From: a virus | Virus record (IMG/VR): IMGVR_UViG_3300033997_000372 | Span: 1 to 33,244 of that record | DNA: 33,244 nucleotides | Reading direction: 5' to 3' (one strand) | Part shown: positions 5,030 through 11,121 of the stretch, piece after piece | Layout: every line of letters begins with the position of its first letter | Numbering within the stretch: position 1 is the stretch's first letter | The notes under the pieces: model-generated | The model's database searches: none | The model's input: the letters and a program-made list of their open reading frames with translations, nothing else | Told to the model about the DNA's origin: nothing | Translations under genes and position numbers: made by a program

Positions 5030-5907
5030 TGAGCACCGTGATCATGTCGGCCTGCTGGCCGCTCCAGGGAATGACGGCCACCCAGAAAGCCGTGTTGATC
5101 TCGCTGGCTGACAACGCCAACGACGAGGGCGTGTGCTGGCCGTCGGTATCGAACATCTCGCTGCGCACCTGCCTGTCGGAGCGTGCAGTGCAGGGGGCTA
5201 TCAAGTGGCTGTGCAGTGTTGGGGCCCTGGCCACCAGTGACCGCACCGGTCGCTCCACCGTGTACACGGTGACCCCCGAAGCATATGCACCCCCGCAGCA
5301 GCTGCACCCCCGCAGCAAATGCACCCCCGCAGATGGTGCGGGCCCACCCCCGCAGGAGCTGCACCCCACCCCCGCAGGAGCTGCACCCCACCCCCGCAGC
5401 AGCTGCACCCAGAACCGTAATAGAACCAAAAGAGAACCGTCAGAAGAACCGCAATCCTCTTTGCCGACCGTCCCGGCCGGCCAGCGGAAGGGCAAGCGGC
5501 CGACCAAGGCTGAGAGCCAGGAAGCGGAGCTGGCTCGCCAGGAAGCCTGCAGGGCGATCTGGAATGCCTACTCGGCGGCGTACTTCGAGCGATACAACTC
5601 CAAGCCGGTTCGCAACGCCAAGGTCAACGCCCAGGTCGGCGACCTGCTGAAGCGCCTCGGCGCCGAAGAAGCGCCGGCGGTGGCCGCCTACTTCGTCTGG
5701 ATCAACGACTCGTACCTGATGCGCTGCTACCACGAGTTCGGCCAGCTGCTGGCCAAGGCTGAGGCCTACCGCACCGCCTGGGCCACCCAGACACAGGTCA
5801 CCGGGCGAACCGCCCAGCAGGCCGAGAAGACCCAGGCCAACCTGAGCGCCGCCCAGGCCGCCCTGCAGGTCCAGCGCGAGAGGAGGGCAGCCAGTGCTAA
5901 CGCCTGA
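5029..5907 (+). CDS. O-like replication initiator with winged-helix domain
   Basis: A 292-residue protein. The N-terminal 85 residues form a winged-helix domain typical of phage replication initiators (MTATQKAVLISLADNANDEGVCWPSVSNIS, then RAVQGAIKWLCSVGAL). A low-complexity Pro/His/Gly segment (about 87-125) is encoded by tandem iterons. The C-terminal region (about 150-290) is helical and charged, and may contact a helicase loader. As in lambda O, the domain that binds DNA precedes the repeats and the repeats lie inside the gene. It starts at the overlapping ATGA after the CII-like gene and overlaps the following gene by 14 bases. Confidence 0.82.
   Translation: MSTVIMSACWPLQGMTATQKAVLISLADNANDEGVCWPSVSNISLRTCLSERAVQGAIKWLCSVGALATSDRTGRSTVYTVTPEAYAPPQQLHPRSKCTPADGAGPPPQELHPTPAGAAPHPRSSCTQNRNRTKREPSEEPQSSLPTVPAGQRKGKRPTKAESQEAELARQEACRAIWNAYSAAYFERYNSKPVRNAKVNAQVGDLLKRLGAEEAPAVAAYFVWINDSYLMRCYHEFGQLLAKAEAYRTAWATQTQVTGRTAQQAEKTQANLSAAQAALQVQRERRAASANA
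5288..5399 (+). repeat. Six iterons inside the initiator gene, probable replication origin
   Basis: The 11-base unit CACCCCCGCAG occurs exactly six times, starting at 5288, 5305, 5322, 5345, 5367 and 5389, with spacings of 17, 17, 23, 22 and 22 bases; the last three are about two helical turns apart. Downstream (5411-5450) is an A-rich stretch with four AGAACC units, which could be the melting region. The position inside an O-like gene matches lambdoid origins. Confidence 0.78.
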
Positions 5908-6679
5908 CCAGGAAGACCAACTGCTGGTGTCGCTGTTCGCCACCGCTGAGGCCATGGGGCAGGAGCTGACCCAGGCCGCCGGGCTGATGATGATCGACGA
6001 CCTGAAGGGCTACCCGGAGCCGGTGGTGGTCGCGGCGCTGCAGGCCTGCCGCCGTGAGGTGACCGGCAAGCTCACCATCGGCGCGATCCTGCAGCGTGTG
6101 CAGGCCGCAGATGGCCGCCCTGGGCGTGACGAAGCCTGGTCCATCGCCCTAGCCGCCTCCGACGAGTTCGAGTCGGTGATGCTGACCGAGGAGATTCTGG
6201 CAGCGCTGCAGGTGGCCAAGGCCAGCCTGGATATGCGCGACAAGGTGGGCGCTCGGATGTCCTTCCTCAGCGCCTATGACCGCCTGGTGGAGACGGCGCG
6301 CCGAGAGGGCAAGCCGGTCAAGTGGTCGCTCTCCATCGGCTATGACCTGCAGCGTCGGGCTCTGGCGGTCGAGCAGGCGGTGCTCCTTCAGCGCCTTCCC
6401 GCCCCCGTTGGCCAGCAGTTGCTCGCCGACCTCCGTGAACAAGGCGTGCCGGTGAGCCAGGACGGAGCCGCAATTGCCGGGCTCCTCACTGGCCGAACCG
6501 GCAACCCATCCCCCCAGCTCCGTGAGCGCCTGCTGGAGCTGAAGAAGTCCCTGGCAGAGCAGAAGGGCGCCCGCGCCCGCGCCCGAGCTCGCCGCGAGGA
6601 GCTGAACCAGTACGACGAACGCCTGAAGGCCCGGCACGCGGCTCGGATGGCTGAAGCACAAGGAGCCGACCATGGCTGA
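5894..6679 (+). CDS. Putative replication partner, P-like N-terminal pattern
   Basis: A 261-residue protein translated from the end of the initiator gene. Residues 1-95 carry a pattern seen in phage replication accessory proteins: AAGLMMIDDLKGYPEPVVVAALQACRREVTGKLTIGAILQRVQAADGRPGRDEAWSIA. The rest is helical, with a strongly basic ARARARARREELNQYDERLKARHAARM near the C-terminus. No Walker motif is visible, so it is not a DnaC/DnaB-like ATPase. The place right after O suggests a helicase-loading role analogous to lambda P, but this is inference from position and partial resemblance. Confidence 0.6.
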   Translation: MLTPDQEDQLLVSLFATAEAMGQELTQAAGLMMIDDLKGYPEPVVVAALQACRREVTGKLTIGAILQRVQAADGRPGRDEAWSIALAASDEFESVMLTEEILAALQVAKASLDMRDKVGARMSFLSAYDRLVETARREGKPVKWSLSIGYDLQRRALAVEQAVLLQRLPAPVGQQLLADLREQGVPVSQDGAAIAGLLTGRTGNPSPQLRERLLELKKSLAEQKGARARARARREELNQYDERLKARHAARMAEAQGADHG

Positions 6680-6884
6680 CAAACTTCGCTGGCGCCAGAA
6701 GCGCGGCGCCCCTGACTGCTGGGAGACACAGTGCGGCTACACCATCGCGCTGTGCCGGCTGCCGAACAACCGCTACACGATCACCGCCCCGGGTGGCAGC
6801 GCTCCGTTCGCCTACACCAACGAGCGCGATGACATCACTCCGCTGATCCTGGCTCACAAGAAAGCCCAGGCGGTGCCCGCATGA
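6672..6884 (+). CDS. Hypothetical early protein, 70 aa
   Basis: A small basic protein (MADKLRWRQKRGAPDCWETQCGYTIALCRLPNNRYTITAPGG), not recognised. Three cysteines are scattered without a clear zinc motif. It overlaps the genes on both sides by 4-8 bases, and this tight translational coupling is the main evidence that it is real. Upstream AGGAG lies within the end of the preceding gene. Function unknown. Confidence 0.7.
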   Translation: MADKLRWRQKRGAPDCWETQCGYTIALCRLPNNRYTITAPGGSAPFAYTNERDDITPLILAHKKAQAVPA

Positions 6885-7147
6885 GCAACTTCAAAGCTGG
6901 AGACCCGGCAATCACCCTTATAGACCTTGGGCCCATCATGGCAGGCAGCGTAGTGGAGCTGGATTGCCCCATAGCCAAAGGGGACGTCATTGAGCACCCG
7001 AATGGCCGTCTGATCGCCCTGGAGAATGGATGGATCTGCCTTCACCCGCTGGTGCCGGGCCGGGCGGCCTACAAGGAAAGCGCGCTGATGCCTCTGCGTG
7101 GAGACCCAGATCCCGAGAGACAGAAGGCGCTGGAGGTGTCGGCATGA
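6881..7147 (+). CDS. Hypothetical early protein, 88 aa
   Basis: An 88-residue, beta-rich looking protein (FKAGDPAITLIDLGPIMAGSVVELDCPIAKGDVI) with a short C-terminal charged tail (MPLRGDPDPERQKALEV). Not recognised. ATGA overlaps join it to both neighbours. The glycine/hydrophobic pattern could be a small barrel fold, but nothing more is supported. Confidence 0.7.
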   Translation: MSNFKAGDPAITLIDLGPIMAGSVVELDCPIAKGDVIEHPNGRLIALENGWICLHPLVPGRAAYKESALMPLRGDPDPERQKALEVSA

Positions 7148-7503
7148 TGCAGGGAAGGGCAGTAACCGCCGAGCAGAAGCGCTGGCACGACAAGCTGGTG
7201 AGCGAGGTTGGATGCATCGCCTGCCGCAAGGACGGGCTCCTGGGCAACACCCACTGCAGCATCCACCACATCGACGGGCGCACGAAGCGGGGCGCGCACT
7301 GGAACGTGATCCCGTTGTGCGGCCCACACCACCAGACCGGCGGCGAGGGTGTCGCGCTACATCACAACAAAGCGCGATTCGTAGCGCGCTACGGCAGGGA
7401 GGACGACCTCCTCGCCGAGTGCGCCAAGATCCTCGCCACCGAAGGCCATGACATCCCCGCCGGCTTCCTGGCCTGGCTGGATGGCGACGAGGTGATGGCG
7501 TGA
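7144..7503 (+). CDS. Ref-like HNH-type recombination nuclease
   Basis: A 119-residue protein that resembles phage P1 Ref and related RecA-dependent HNH nucleases. CIACRKDG (about 19-26), CSIHHIDGRTKRGAHWNVIPLCGPHHQTGG (about 36-65) and ALHHNKARF hold the Cys and His residues expected for the zinc site and active site. P1 Ref cuts DNA at RecA-coated displacement loops and stimulates recombination. The start is the ATG at 7144, overlapping the upstream stop; a second ATG follows at once. It lies in an early operon with a second putative nuclease (7792-8133). Confidence 0.75.
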   Translation: MMQGRAVTAEQKRWHDKLVSEVGCIACRKDGLLGNTHCSIHHIDGRTKRGAHWNVIPLCGPHHQTGGEGVALHHNKARFVARYGREDDLLAECAKILATEGHDIPAGFLAWLDGDEVMA

Positions 7504-7802
7504 GGCGCGGGCGCGGGATCAGCCCGCTCACTCACAAGCGCCACCCCGACGGCTACACGGTGAACCTCAAGATGCACGACCCTGAGCTGGTGGCGCTGGG
7601 CTGGGTCCGTGTGGAGCAGTACCGGCAAGAGAAGGGCGGCCACGCGGTGATCGCAGAGTTCGGCACCCAGGACGGTTTCCCGTGCTGGATGTACAGGACC
7701 CGGATGGCAGATGGCAGGAGCTTCGGCGTCTTCCCCACCGCGATTGGCGCCGCCAAGTGGATCGGGCGCGAGCTGGCGCGGGAGGTAGTCAATGCTGGCT
7801 AA
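7500..7802 (+). CDS. Hypothetical early protein, 100 aa, GTG start
   Basis: A 100-residue protein beginning with GTG in a GTGA overlap with the preceding stop. The sequence (HPDGYTVNLKMHDPELVALGWVRVEQYRQEKGGHAVIAEFGTQDGFPCWMYRTRM) is not recognised. The coupling to both neighbours and continuous coding character make it likely real. Function unknown. Confidence 0.65.
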   Translation: MRRGRGISPLTHKRHPDGYTVNLKMHDPELVALGWVRVEQYRQEKGGHAVIAEFGTQDGFPCWMYRTRMADGRSFGVFPTAIGAAKWIGRELAREVVNAG

Positions 7803-8133
7803 GCGTCGACTCCAGGCCCTGGGGAGGCTGAAGGCCGGGGCCATGAACAAGACCGAAGCTTCCTACGAGTCGCTGTTGAAGCAGCGCCTTCTGGCTGGGG
7901 AGATCCAGTGGTATCGCTTTGAGGGGGTGAAGCTCCGCCTGGCGAACAACACCTTCTACACCGCCGACTTTTTCGTGATGAACGCCGAGGGCCTGCTCGA
8001 GGTGCACGAGGTAAAGGGCTTCTGGACGGACGATGCCAGGGTCAAGACCAAGGTGGCCGCTGATCAGTACCCGTTCCGATTCCTCGGCGTGCAGAAGGCC
8101 AAGGGCGGCGGCTGGGCGATCGAGGAGTTTTGA
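7792..8133 (+). CDS. DUF1064-family phage protein, nuclease-like
   Basis: A 113-residue protein fitting the DUF1064 pattern: NKTEASYESLLKQRLLAGEIQWYRFEGVKLRLANNTFYTADFFVMNAEGLLEVHEVKGFWTDDARVKTKVAADQYP. The arrangement E...YxxDF...ExHEVKG resembles the PD-(D/E)XK active site (Asp in TADFF, Glu in EVHE, Lys in VKG), so an endonuclease acting on branched or recombination DNA is plausible. It overlaps the preceding gene by 11 bases and is followed directly by the next ATG. A role in phage recombination or end processing is inferred. Confidence 0.75.
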   Translation: MLAKRRLQALGRLKAGAMNKTEASYESLLKQRLLAGEIQWYRFEGVKLRLANNTFYTADFFVMNAEGLLEVHEVKGFWTDDARVKTKVAADQYPFRFLGVQKAKGGGWAIEEF

Positions 8134-8462
8134 TGGCGATGATCCCGAAGCGGCATGGGCCAGACAGGAAAATAGGCGTGATCCCGCTGGGGCGCTGCGA
8201 GATTTGTCAGGGCCAGGGCGTCATCAAGGGGATTTTCTTCGAAGGGGCGTGCGCGGCCTGCAATGGCTCGGGCCTGGTCAACCGGGACACAGGCGAGGCG
8301 CTCAGCTCTGACTCCATGGTGGTGCAGCTACGGCTCAGGCTGAACCGAGCCAACCGCCTACTCGCTCAGTACGAAGGCGAGAAGAAGGGCGGGGCCCACG
8401 AGGACTACACGGGAAGACACAACCCCGCCGGCAAGGGCGGCGGTAACTGGACAGGTGATTGA
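8133..8462 (+). CDS. Zinc-finger protein, DnaJ-like CxxCxGxG motifs
   Basis: A 109-residue protein with two CxxC pairs in a DnaJ-type setting: CEICQGQGVIKG (about 23-34) and CAACNGSGLVNR (about 42-53), which should bind one zinc ion. The C-terminal half is basic and ends with a Gly-rich tail. Such small zinc proteins are common in the early operon just before the late regulator in Pseudomonas phages; the role is unknown. Its start overlaps the preceding stop (TGATG). Confidence 0.7.
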   Translation: MAMIPKRHGPDRKIGVIPLGRCEICQGQGVIKGIFFEGACAACNGSGLVNRDTGEALSSDSMVVQLRLRLNRANRLLAQYEGEKKGGAHEDYTGRHNPAGKGGGNWTGD

Positions 8463-8472
8463 GGGGGTAACC

Positions 8473-9060
8473 ATGGTTTACAAATCCGTTCTGGCGGCCG
8501 TCGTCTCTGCAATGGCATCCGAGGCGCTGGACAACACCAGCAAGCAGTCGTGGCAGAAGCTGATCGACCACATCAATCAGCCTGGCGGGCGAGGGGCGTC
8601 GGTCAGTCCTGAGCTGCGCATGCAAATCGACTGCTGGGTGCATGCCAGGCTGCACAGCGAGCTCCCGTCTCGGCTCTGGTTTGCGCTCGTGGCCAAGTAC
8701 AGCACGCACCACGCGCGTCGGCTGGAGGCCATCGGCCGACTTGATGCGCTGATCGTAACGCCTGCGCCTGGACTGTTCCGCAAGAAGGCTGTAGTGGCCT
8801 GGGCTGTTCCGCCTATGAAGGGCAAGCCGGTCGGGGCTGATGGCCTGAAGCGTTCCACCCAGATCCTGGCCTTGCCGGCCAGCTTCTACGACATGAACAC
8901 CTGGGACCTCGACGCCTCGCCAGAGCGCACCAAGCGCCGCTGGCGTGCAGGCATCTTCAAGGCGCTGGATGAGCTGGTGAACGTGGCGCTGATGGAGGCT
9001 GGAGAGATCCTGGACCGTGAAGGGCTGGTCCCTTCGTTCAATGGGGCGGCAGTGGCTTGA
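8473..9060 (+). CDS. Hypothetical protein in the place of the late regulator Q
   Basis: A 195-residue protein, not recognised with certainty. The ATG at 8473 has GAGGGGG five bases upstream and is preferred to an earlier ATG at 8455. The N-terminal region (VLAAVVSAMASEALDNTSKQSWQKLIDHINQ) and the C-terminal helical part (KRRWRAGIFKALDELVNVALMEAGEILDREGL) look soluble and DNA- or protein-binding. It is the last early gene and is followed by 200 bases with two terminators and then the holins, exactly where lambdoid phages keep Q. A late antiterminator role is therefore likely by position, but no Q signature was seen. Confidence 0.65.
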   Translation: MVYKSVLAAVVSAMASEALDNTSKQSWQKLIDHINQPGGRGASVSPELRMQIDCWVHARLHSELPSRLWFALVAKYSTHHARRLEAIGRLDALIVTPAPGLFRKKAVVAWAVPPMKGKPVGADGLKRSTQILALPASFYDMNTWDLDASPERTKRRWRAGIFKALDELVNVALMEAGEILDREGLVPSFNGAAVA

Positions 9061-9127
9061 CTCGAATGGCCGGATGGCCGAGAGTATTTCCATCCTGTCG
9101 ATCTTACGCGTTGCGAGGACCGACTCC

Positions 9128-9161
9128 GAAAAAGCCCTGGCCATACCGCCGGGGCTTTTTC
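9128..9161 (+). terminator. Intrinsic terminator after the early operon
   Basis: GAAAAAGCCC (9128-9137) pairs with GGGCTTTTTC (9152-9161), with inner pairing of GGC and GCC. The stem ends in a T run. It stands between the Q-position gene and the holins, like lambda tR'. Confidence 0.82.
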
Positions 9162-9224
9162 GTTTCTGGCGCATAGCGCCCCATCTTGCTCTGCGCTGCT
9201 CCCCTCATCAGCAGCAGCGCCCTT

Positions 9225-9245
9225 GCCCCTCCCGGGGCCTTTTAT
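9225..9245 (+). terminator. Second terminator before the holin gene
   Basis: GCCCC (9225-9229), loop TCCC, GGGGC (9234-9238), then CTTTTATT. A short GC stem with a T-rich tail. Together with the terminator at 9128 it would block transcription into the late genes unless relieved. Confidence 0.6.
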
Positions 9246-9262
9246 TCATGGAGTAACCCCGC

Positions 9263-9637
9263 ATGGCAGAGCCGAGCCTCAGCGCCGCCCTTGGCGTGAC
9301 CGCTGCATCGGGAGCGGTAGCAGGCGCGGCAGTCGTGGGGATGGACCTCAATGCAGTCGTGGGGGCCTTCGCTGGCTCGATGTTCTTCGTGGTGTTCGCT
9401 CGCGAGCTCGCAACCTGGGATCGTCTTGGTTACTTCCTCGTGAGCTGGATTGCCGGCTACTACCTGTCCGCTGAACTACTCGGCTACGGCTTCGCTCGAA
9501 CCTCCGGGTGGGCAGCCTTCGTGGGCGCCCTGTTCGTGGTCACGCTGGGCGTAACTGCCCTGGAGTGGCTGAGGGGAGGCCAGATGCCCCAATGGGTGCG
9601 CTTCCTCCTCGATCGATTCGGAGGTCGCAATGGCTGA
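9263..9637 (+). CDS. Putative holin, multi-pass membrane protein
   Basis: A 124-residue protein with about three hydrophobic stretches: ALGVTAASGAVAGAAVVGMDL (about 9-29), NAVVGAFAGSMFFVVFA (30-46) with YFLVSWIAGYYLSAELLGYGF (57-77), and AAFVGALFVVTLGVTALEWL (84-103), and a basic C-terminal tail. This is the pattern of phage holins that permeabilise the inner membrane at lysis. GGAG precedes the ATG by nine bases. It overlaps the second holin-like gene by eight bases. The exact topology is not certain. Confidence 0.75.
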   Translation: MAEPSLSAALGVTAASGAVAGAAVVGMDLNAVVGAFAGSMFFVVFARELATWDRLGYFLVSWIAGYYLSAELLGYGFARTSGWAAFVGALFVVTLGVTALEWLRGGQMPQWVRFLLDRFGGRNG

Positions 9638-9959
9638 GTTATGGACCCTGGTGGCTGTGCTCTCGTGCGCTGTCACCTTCCTGCGCATCATCACCTGGCA
9701 GCCCGAGGGCGAGCGGTTCCGTATCGGCATGGGGCTGTGCGCATACGCGCTGGCAGCGTGCACTGGCTGCTTCGTCCTGACTGCTGTGCTGCAGCTGCTT
9801 TCCGGCGTGCAGGTGGACACGGTTTCGCCCTGGTTGGCCTTGGTGCTGGCCTGGCTTGCGGTGCTGGTGGTGCTGGCTCGCGGCAACGTGGCTCGCATCG
9901 TCCAGCTCAACTGGAACAGTCGCTGGGATGGAATTGACCGAAGGAGGGATAGAGCATAA
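9630..9959 (+). CDS. Putative 3TM holin-family protein
   Basis: A 109-residue protein with three membrane segments: LWTLVAVLSCAVTFLRIITW (about 4-23), IGMGLCAYALAACTGCFVLTAVLQLL (32-57) and PWLALVLAWLAVLVVLA (67-83), and a basic C-terminus (RIVQLNWNSRWDGIDRRRDRA). It resembles the putative 3TM holin family (Phage_holin_3_7 type). Two adjacent membrane proteins suggest a holin with a second holin or antiholin. Both are separated from the endolysin and spanins by the whole structural module. Confidence 0.75.
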   Translation: MAELWTLVAVLSCAVTFLRIITWQPEGERFRIGMGLCAYALAACTGCFVLTAVLQLLSGVQVDTVSPWLALVLAWLAVLVVLARGNVARIVQLNWNSRWDGIDRRRDRA

Positions 9960-9982
9960 GGGTCGGCAGTATGTGCCGACCC
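9960..9982. terminator. Hairpin between convergent genes
   Basis: GGGTCGGCA (9960-9968) and TGCCGACCC (9974-9982) form a perfect 9-base stem with a 5-base loop. It follows the holin stop directly and lies 14 bases past the stop of the minus-strand gene at 9997. There is no good T run on either strand, so termination is possible but not proven. Confidence 0.5.
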
Positions 9983-9996
9983 CATGATGCTGGAGC

Positions 9997-10188
9997 CTAC
10001 AGAGTCTTGAAGTACTCGGTCAGGTTCTTGTGCAGCGTGATGATCGCTTCAGAGACTTTGTTTGCATCGTCCTCGCTGTAAACGTTGAACTCCTTACTCA
10101 CCCCAATTGCTCTTGCCTCTATCAAGGCAAGAATCATTTGGTTGGCGGCTAGAGCCGAATGGGTGCGGGGGTTTACTGCTTCTGTCAT
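9997..10188 (-). CDS. Small minus-strand protein, 63 aa, unknown
   Basis: A 63-residue, helical, mildly acidic protein (MTEAVNPRTHSALAANQMILALIEARAIGVSKEFNVYSEDDANKVSEAIITLHKNLTEYFKTL). AGGAGG lies six bases before the ATG, which strongly supports translation. It is a lone gene facing against the late operon, between the holins and the HNH gene, and is less GC rich than its neighbours; both facts suggest a moron-type gene expressed from its own promoter. Function is not recognised. Confidence 0.72.
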   Translation of the reverse strand: MTEAVNPRTHSALAANQMILALIEARAIGVSKEFNVYSEDDANKVSEAIITLHKNLTEYFKTL

Positions 10189-10260
10189 GAGAACCTCCTA
10201 GTCCTACATGGTTGTTGGTCGATGCAGCTTAGCAGCGCCAATACATCAGTCGAGAACACT

Positions 10261-10674
10261 ATGCCTTCAAGATCCCTCAAGCCATGCGCAACACCTGGCT
10301 GCCGGGAGTTGGTGCGGGGCTCTGCTCATTGTCCTCGCCACCAGGTGCTGGCCGACCAGCGCCGGGCTGAGCACATGAAGAAGGTCCATGCCGCCTACAA
10401 CCAGCGGCGAGACGAGAGCGACAGGTTCTACAAGTCGAAGGCATGGCAAGCATGCCGAGCTCAGTTCAAGCGCGCGCACCCTCTGTGTGAGGAGTGCGAG
10501 CGGCGTGGAAAGGTGGTGGAGATGGACATCGTCGACCACCGAGTGCCCTTCAAGGAAGCGCCTCACCTCGCCCTGGACTGGGCCAACCTGCGATCCCTGT
10601 GCAGGGGATGCCACAACCGCGTCGGACGCCGCGTAGGGCTCACCGGAGGGCAGGGGGGAGGGGAAAAACTCTAA
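10261..10674 (+). CDS. HNH endonuclease of the packaging module
   Basis: A 137-residue protein. N-terminal zinc-type residues (CATPGCRELVRGSAHCPRH, about 8-27), then RFYKSKAWQACRAQFKRAHPLCEECERRGKVVEMDIVDHRVP (about 56-97) and a terminal LRSLCRGCHNR (about 115-125). The DH, N and HN residues form the HNH beta-beta-alpha-metal site. In HK97-type phages the HNH protein beside the terminase is needed for specific cos cleavage with the large subunit. The ATG at 10261 is chosen because similarity begins there; no strong ribosome site is visible. Confidence 0.88.
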   Translation: MPSRSLKPCATPGCRELVRGSAHCPRHQVLADQRRAEHMKKVHAAYNQRRDESDRFYKSKAWQACRAQFKRAHPLCEECERRGKVVEMDIVDHRVPFKEAPHLALDWANLRSLCRGCHNRVGRRVGLTGGQGGGEKL

Positions 10675-10740
10675 CCTCGCCGAATGCCGAACGACGGGGG
10701 GAGCCTTTTTTCCATTTCCACAAAATTCGGATTCCCAGAA
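10640..10740. other. Candidate cos region
   Basis: This segment between the HNH gene and the small terminase gene holds a G-run region (10650-10665, ending GGGGAAAAACTC) and a second G/T-rich stretch (10697-10712). Phages with the HNH-TerS(P27)-TerL arrangement are generally cos phages with the site here. The cut position cannot be read from sequence alone. Confidence 0.45.
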
Positions 10741-11121
10741 ATGGCCAGGCCACGCAAGCCGACGAACGTGCTTGAGCTGACCGGTGCGTTCAAGAAAAAC
10801 CCAGACCGCGCCCGCGAGGATGCGCAGACCGTCGGTGCACTGTCAGCACCGCCGCCTCACCTGAACGGGGGCGCCCTTCACGCATGGAATGAGATTGCGG
10901 GGTGCGCCCCGCTCGATGTGCTGACCGACTCCGACCGCCTTGCGCTGGAGATCGCCGCCCAGCTGCTCAACCAGTTCCGCACCGATCCGGTGGAGTTCCC
11001 GGCGACCAAGCTGGTCCGCCTGGAAGCACTGCTCGGGAAGTTCGGCATGACCCCAGCCGACCGCGCCAAGGTGGCCGGCGGCAGCAAGAAGCCCAAGGGC
11101 AACGAGTTCGAAGAATTCTGA
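10741..11121 (+). CDS. terS: Terminase small subunit, P27 family
   Basis: A 126-residue protein beginning MARPRKPTNVLELTGAFKKNPDR, the hallmark opening of P27-family small terminases. It binds the packaging site and recruits the large subunit. The rest (ALHAWNEIAGCAPLDVLTDSDRLALEIAAQLLNQFR, then LVRLEALLGKFGMTPADRAKV) is helical as in the family, and the length is usual. The ATG at 10741 fits the family start although the ribosome site is poor; an upstream ATG at 10684 would add 19 unrelated residues and enter the candidate cos region. The stop overlaps the terL start. Confidence 0.9.
   Translation: MARPRKPTNVLELTGAFKKNPDRAREDAQTVGALSAPPPHLNGGALHAWNEIAGCAPLDVLTDSDRLALEIAAQLLNQFRTDPVEFPATKLVRLEALLGKFGMTPADRAKVAGGSKKPKGNEFEEF

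Noticed and set aside
5288-5399. Regular repeats that could suggest a CRISPR array
   Set aside because: Repeat units are only 11 bases with 6-12 base gaps and lie within a coding frame; they fit replication iterons.
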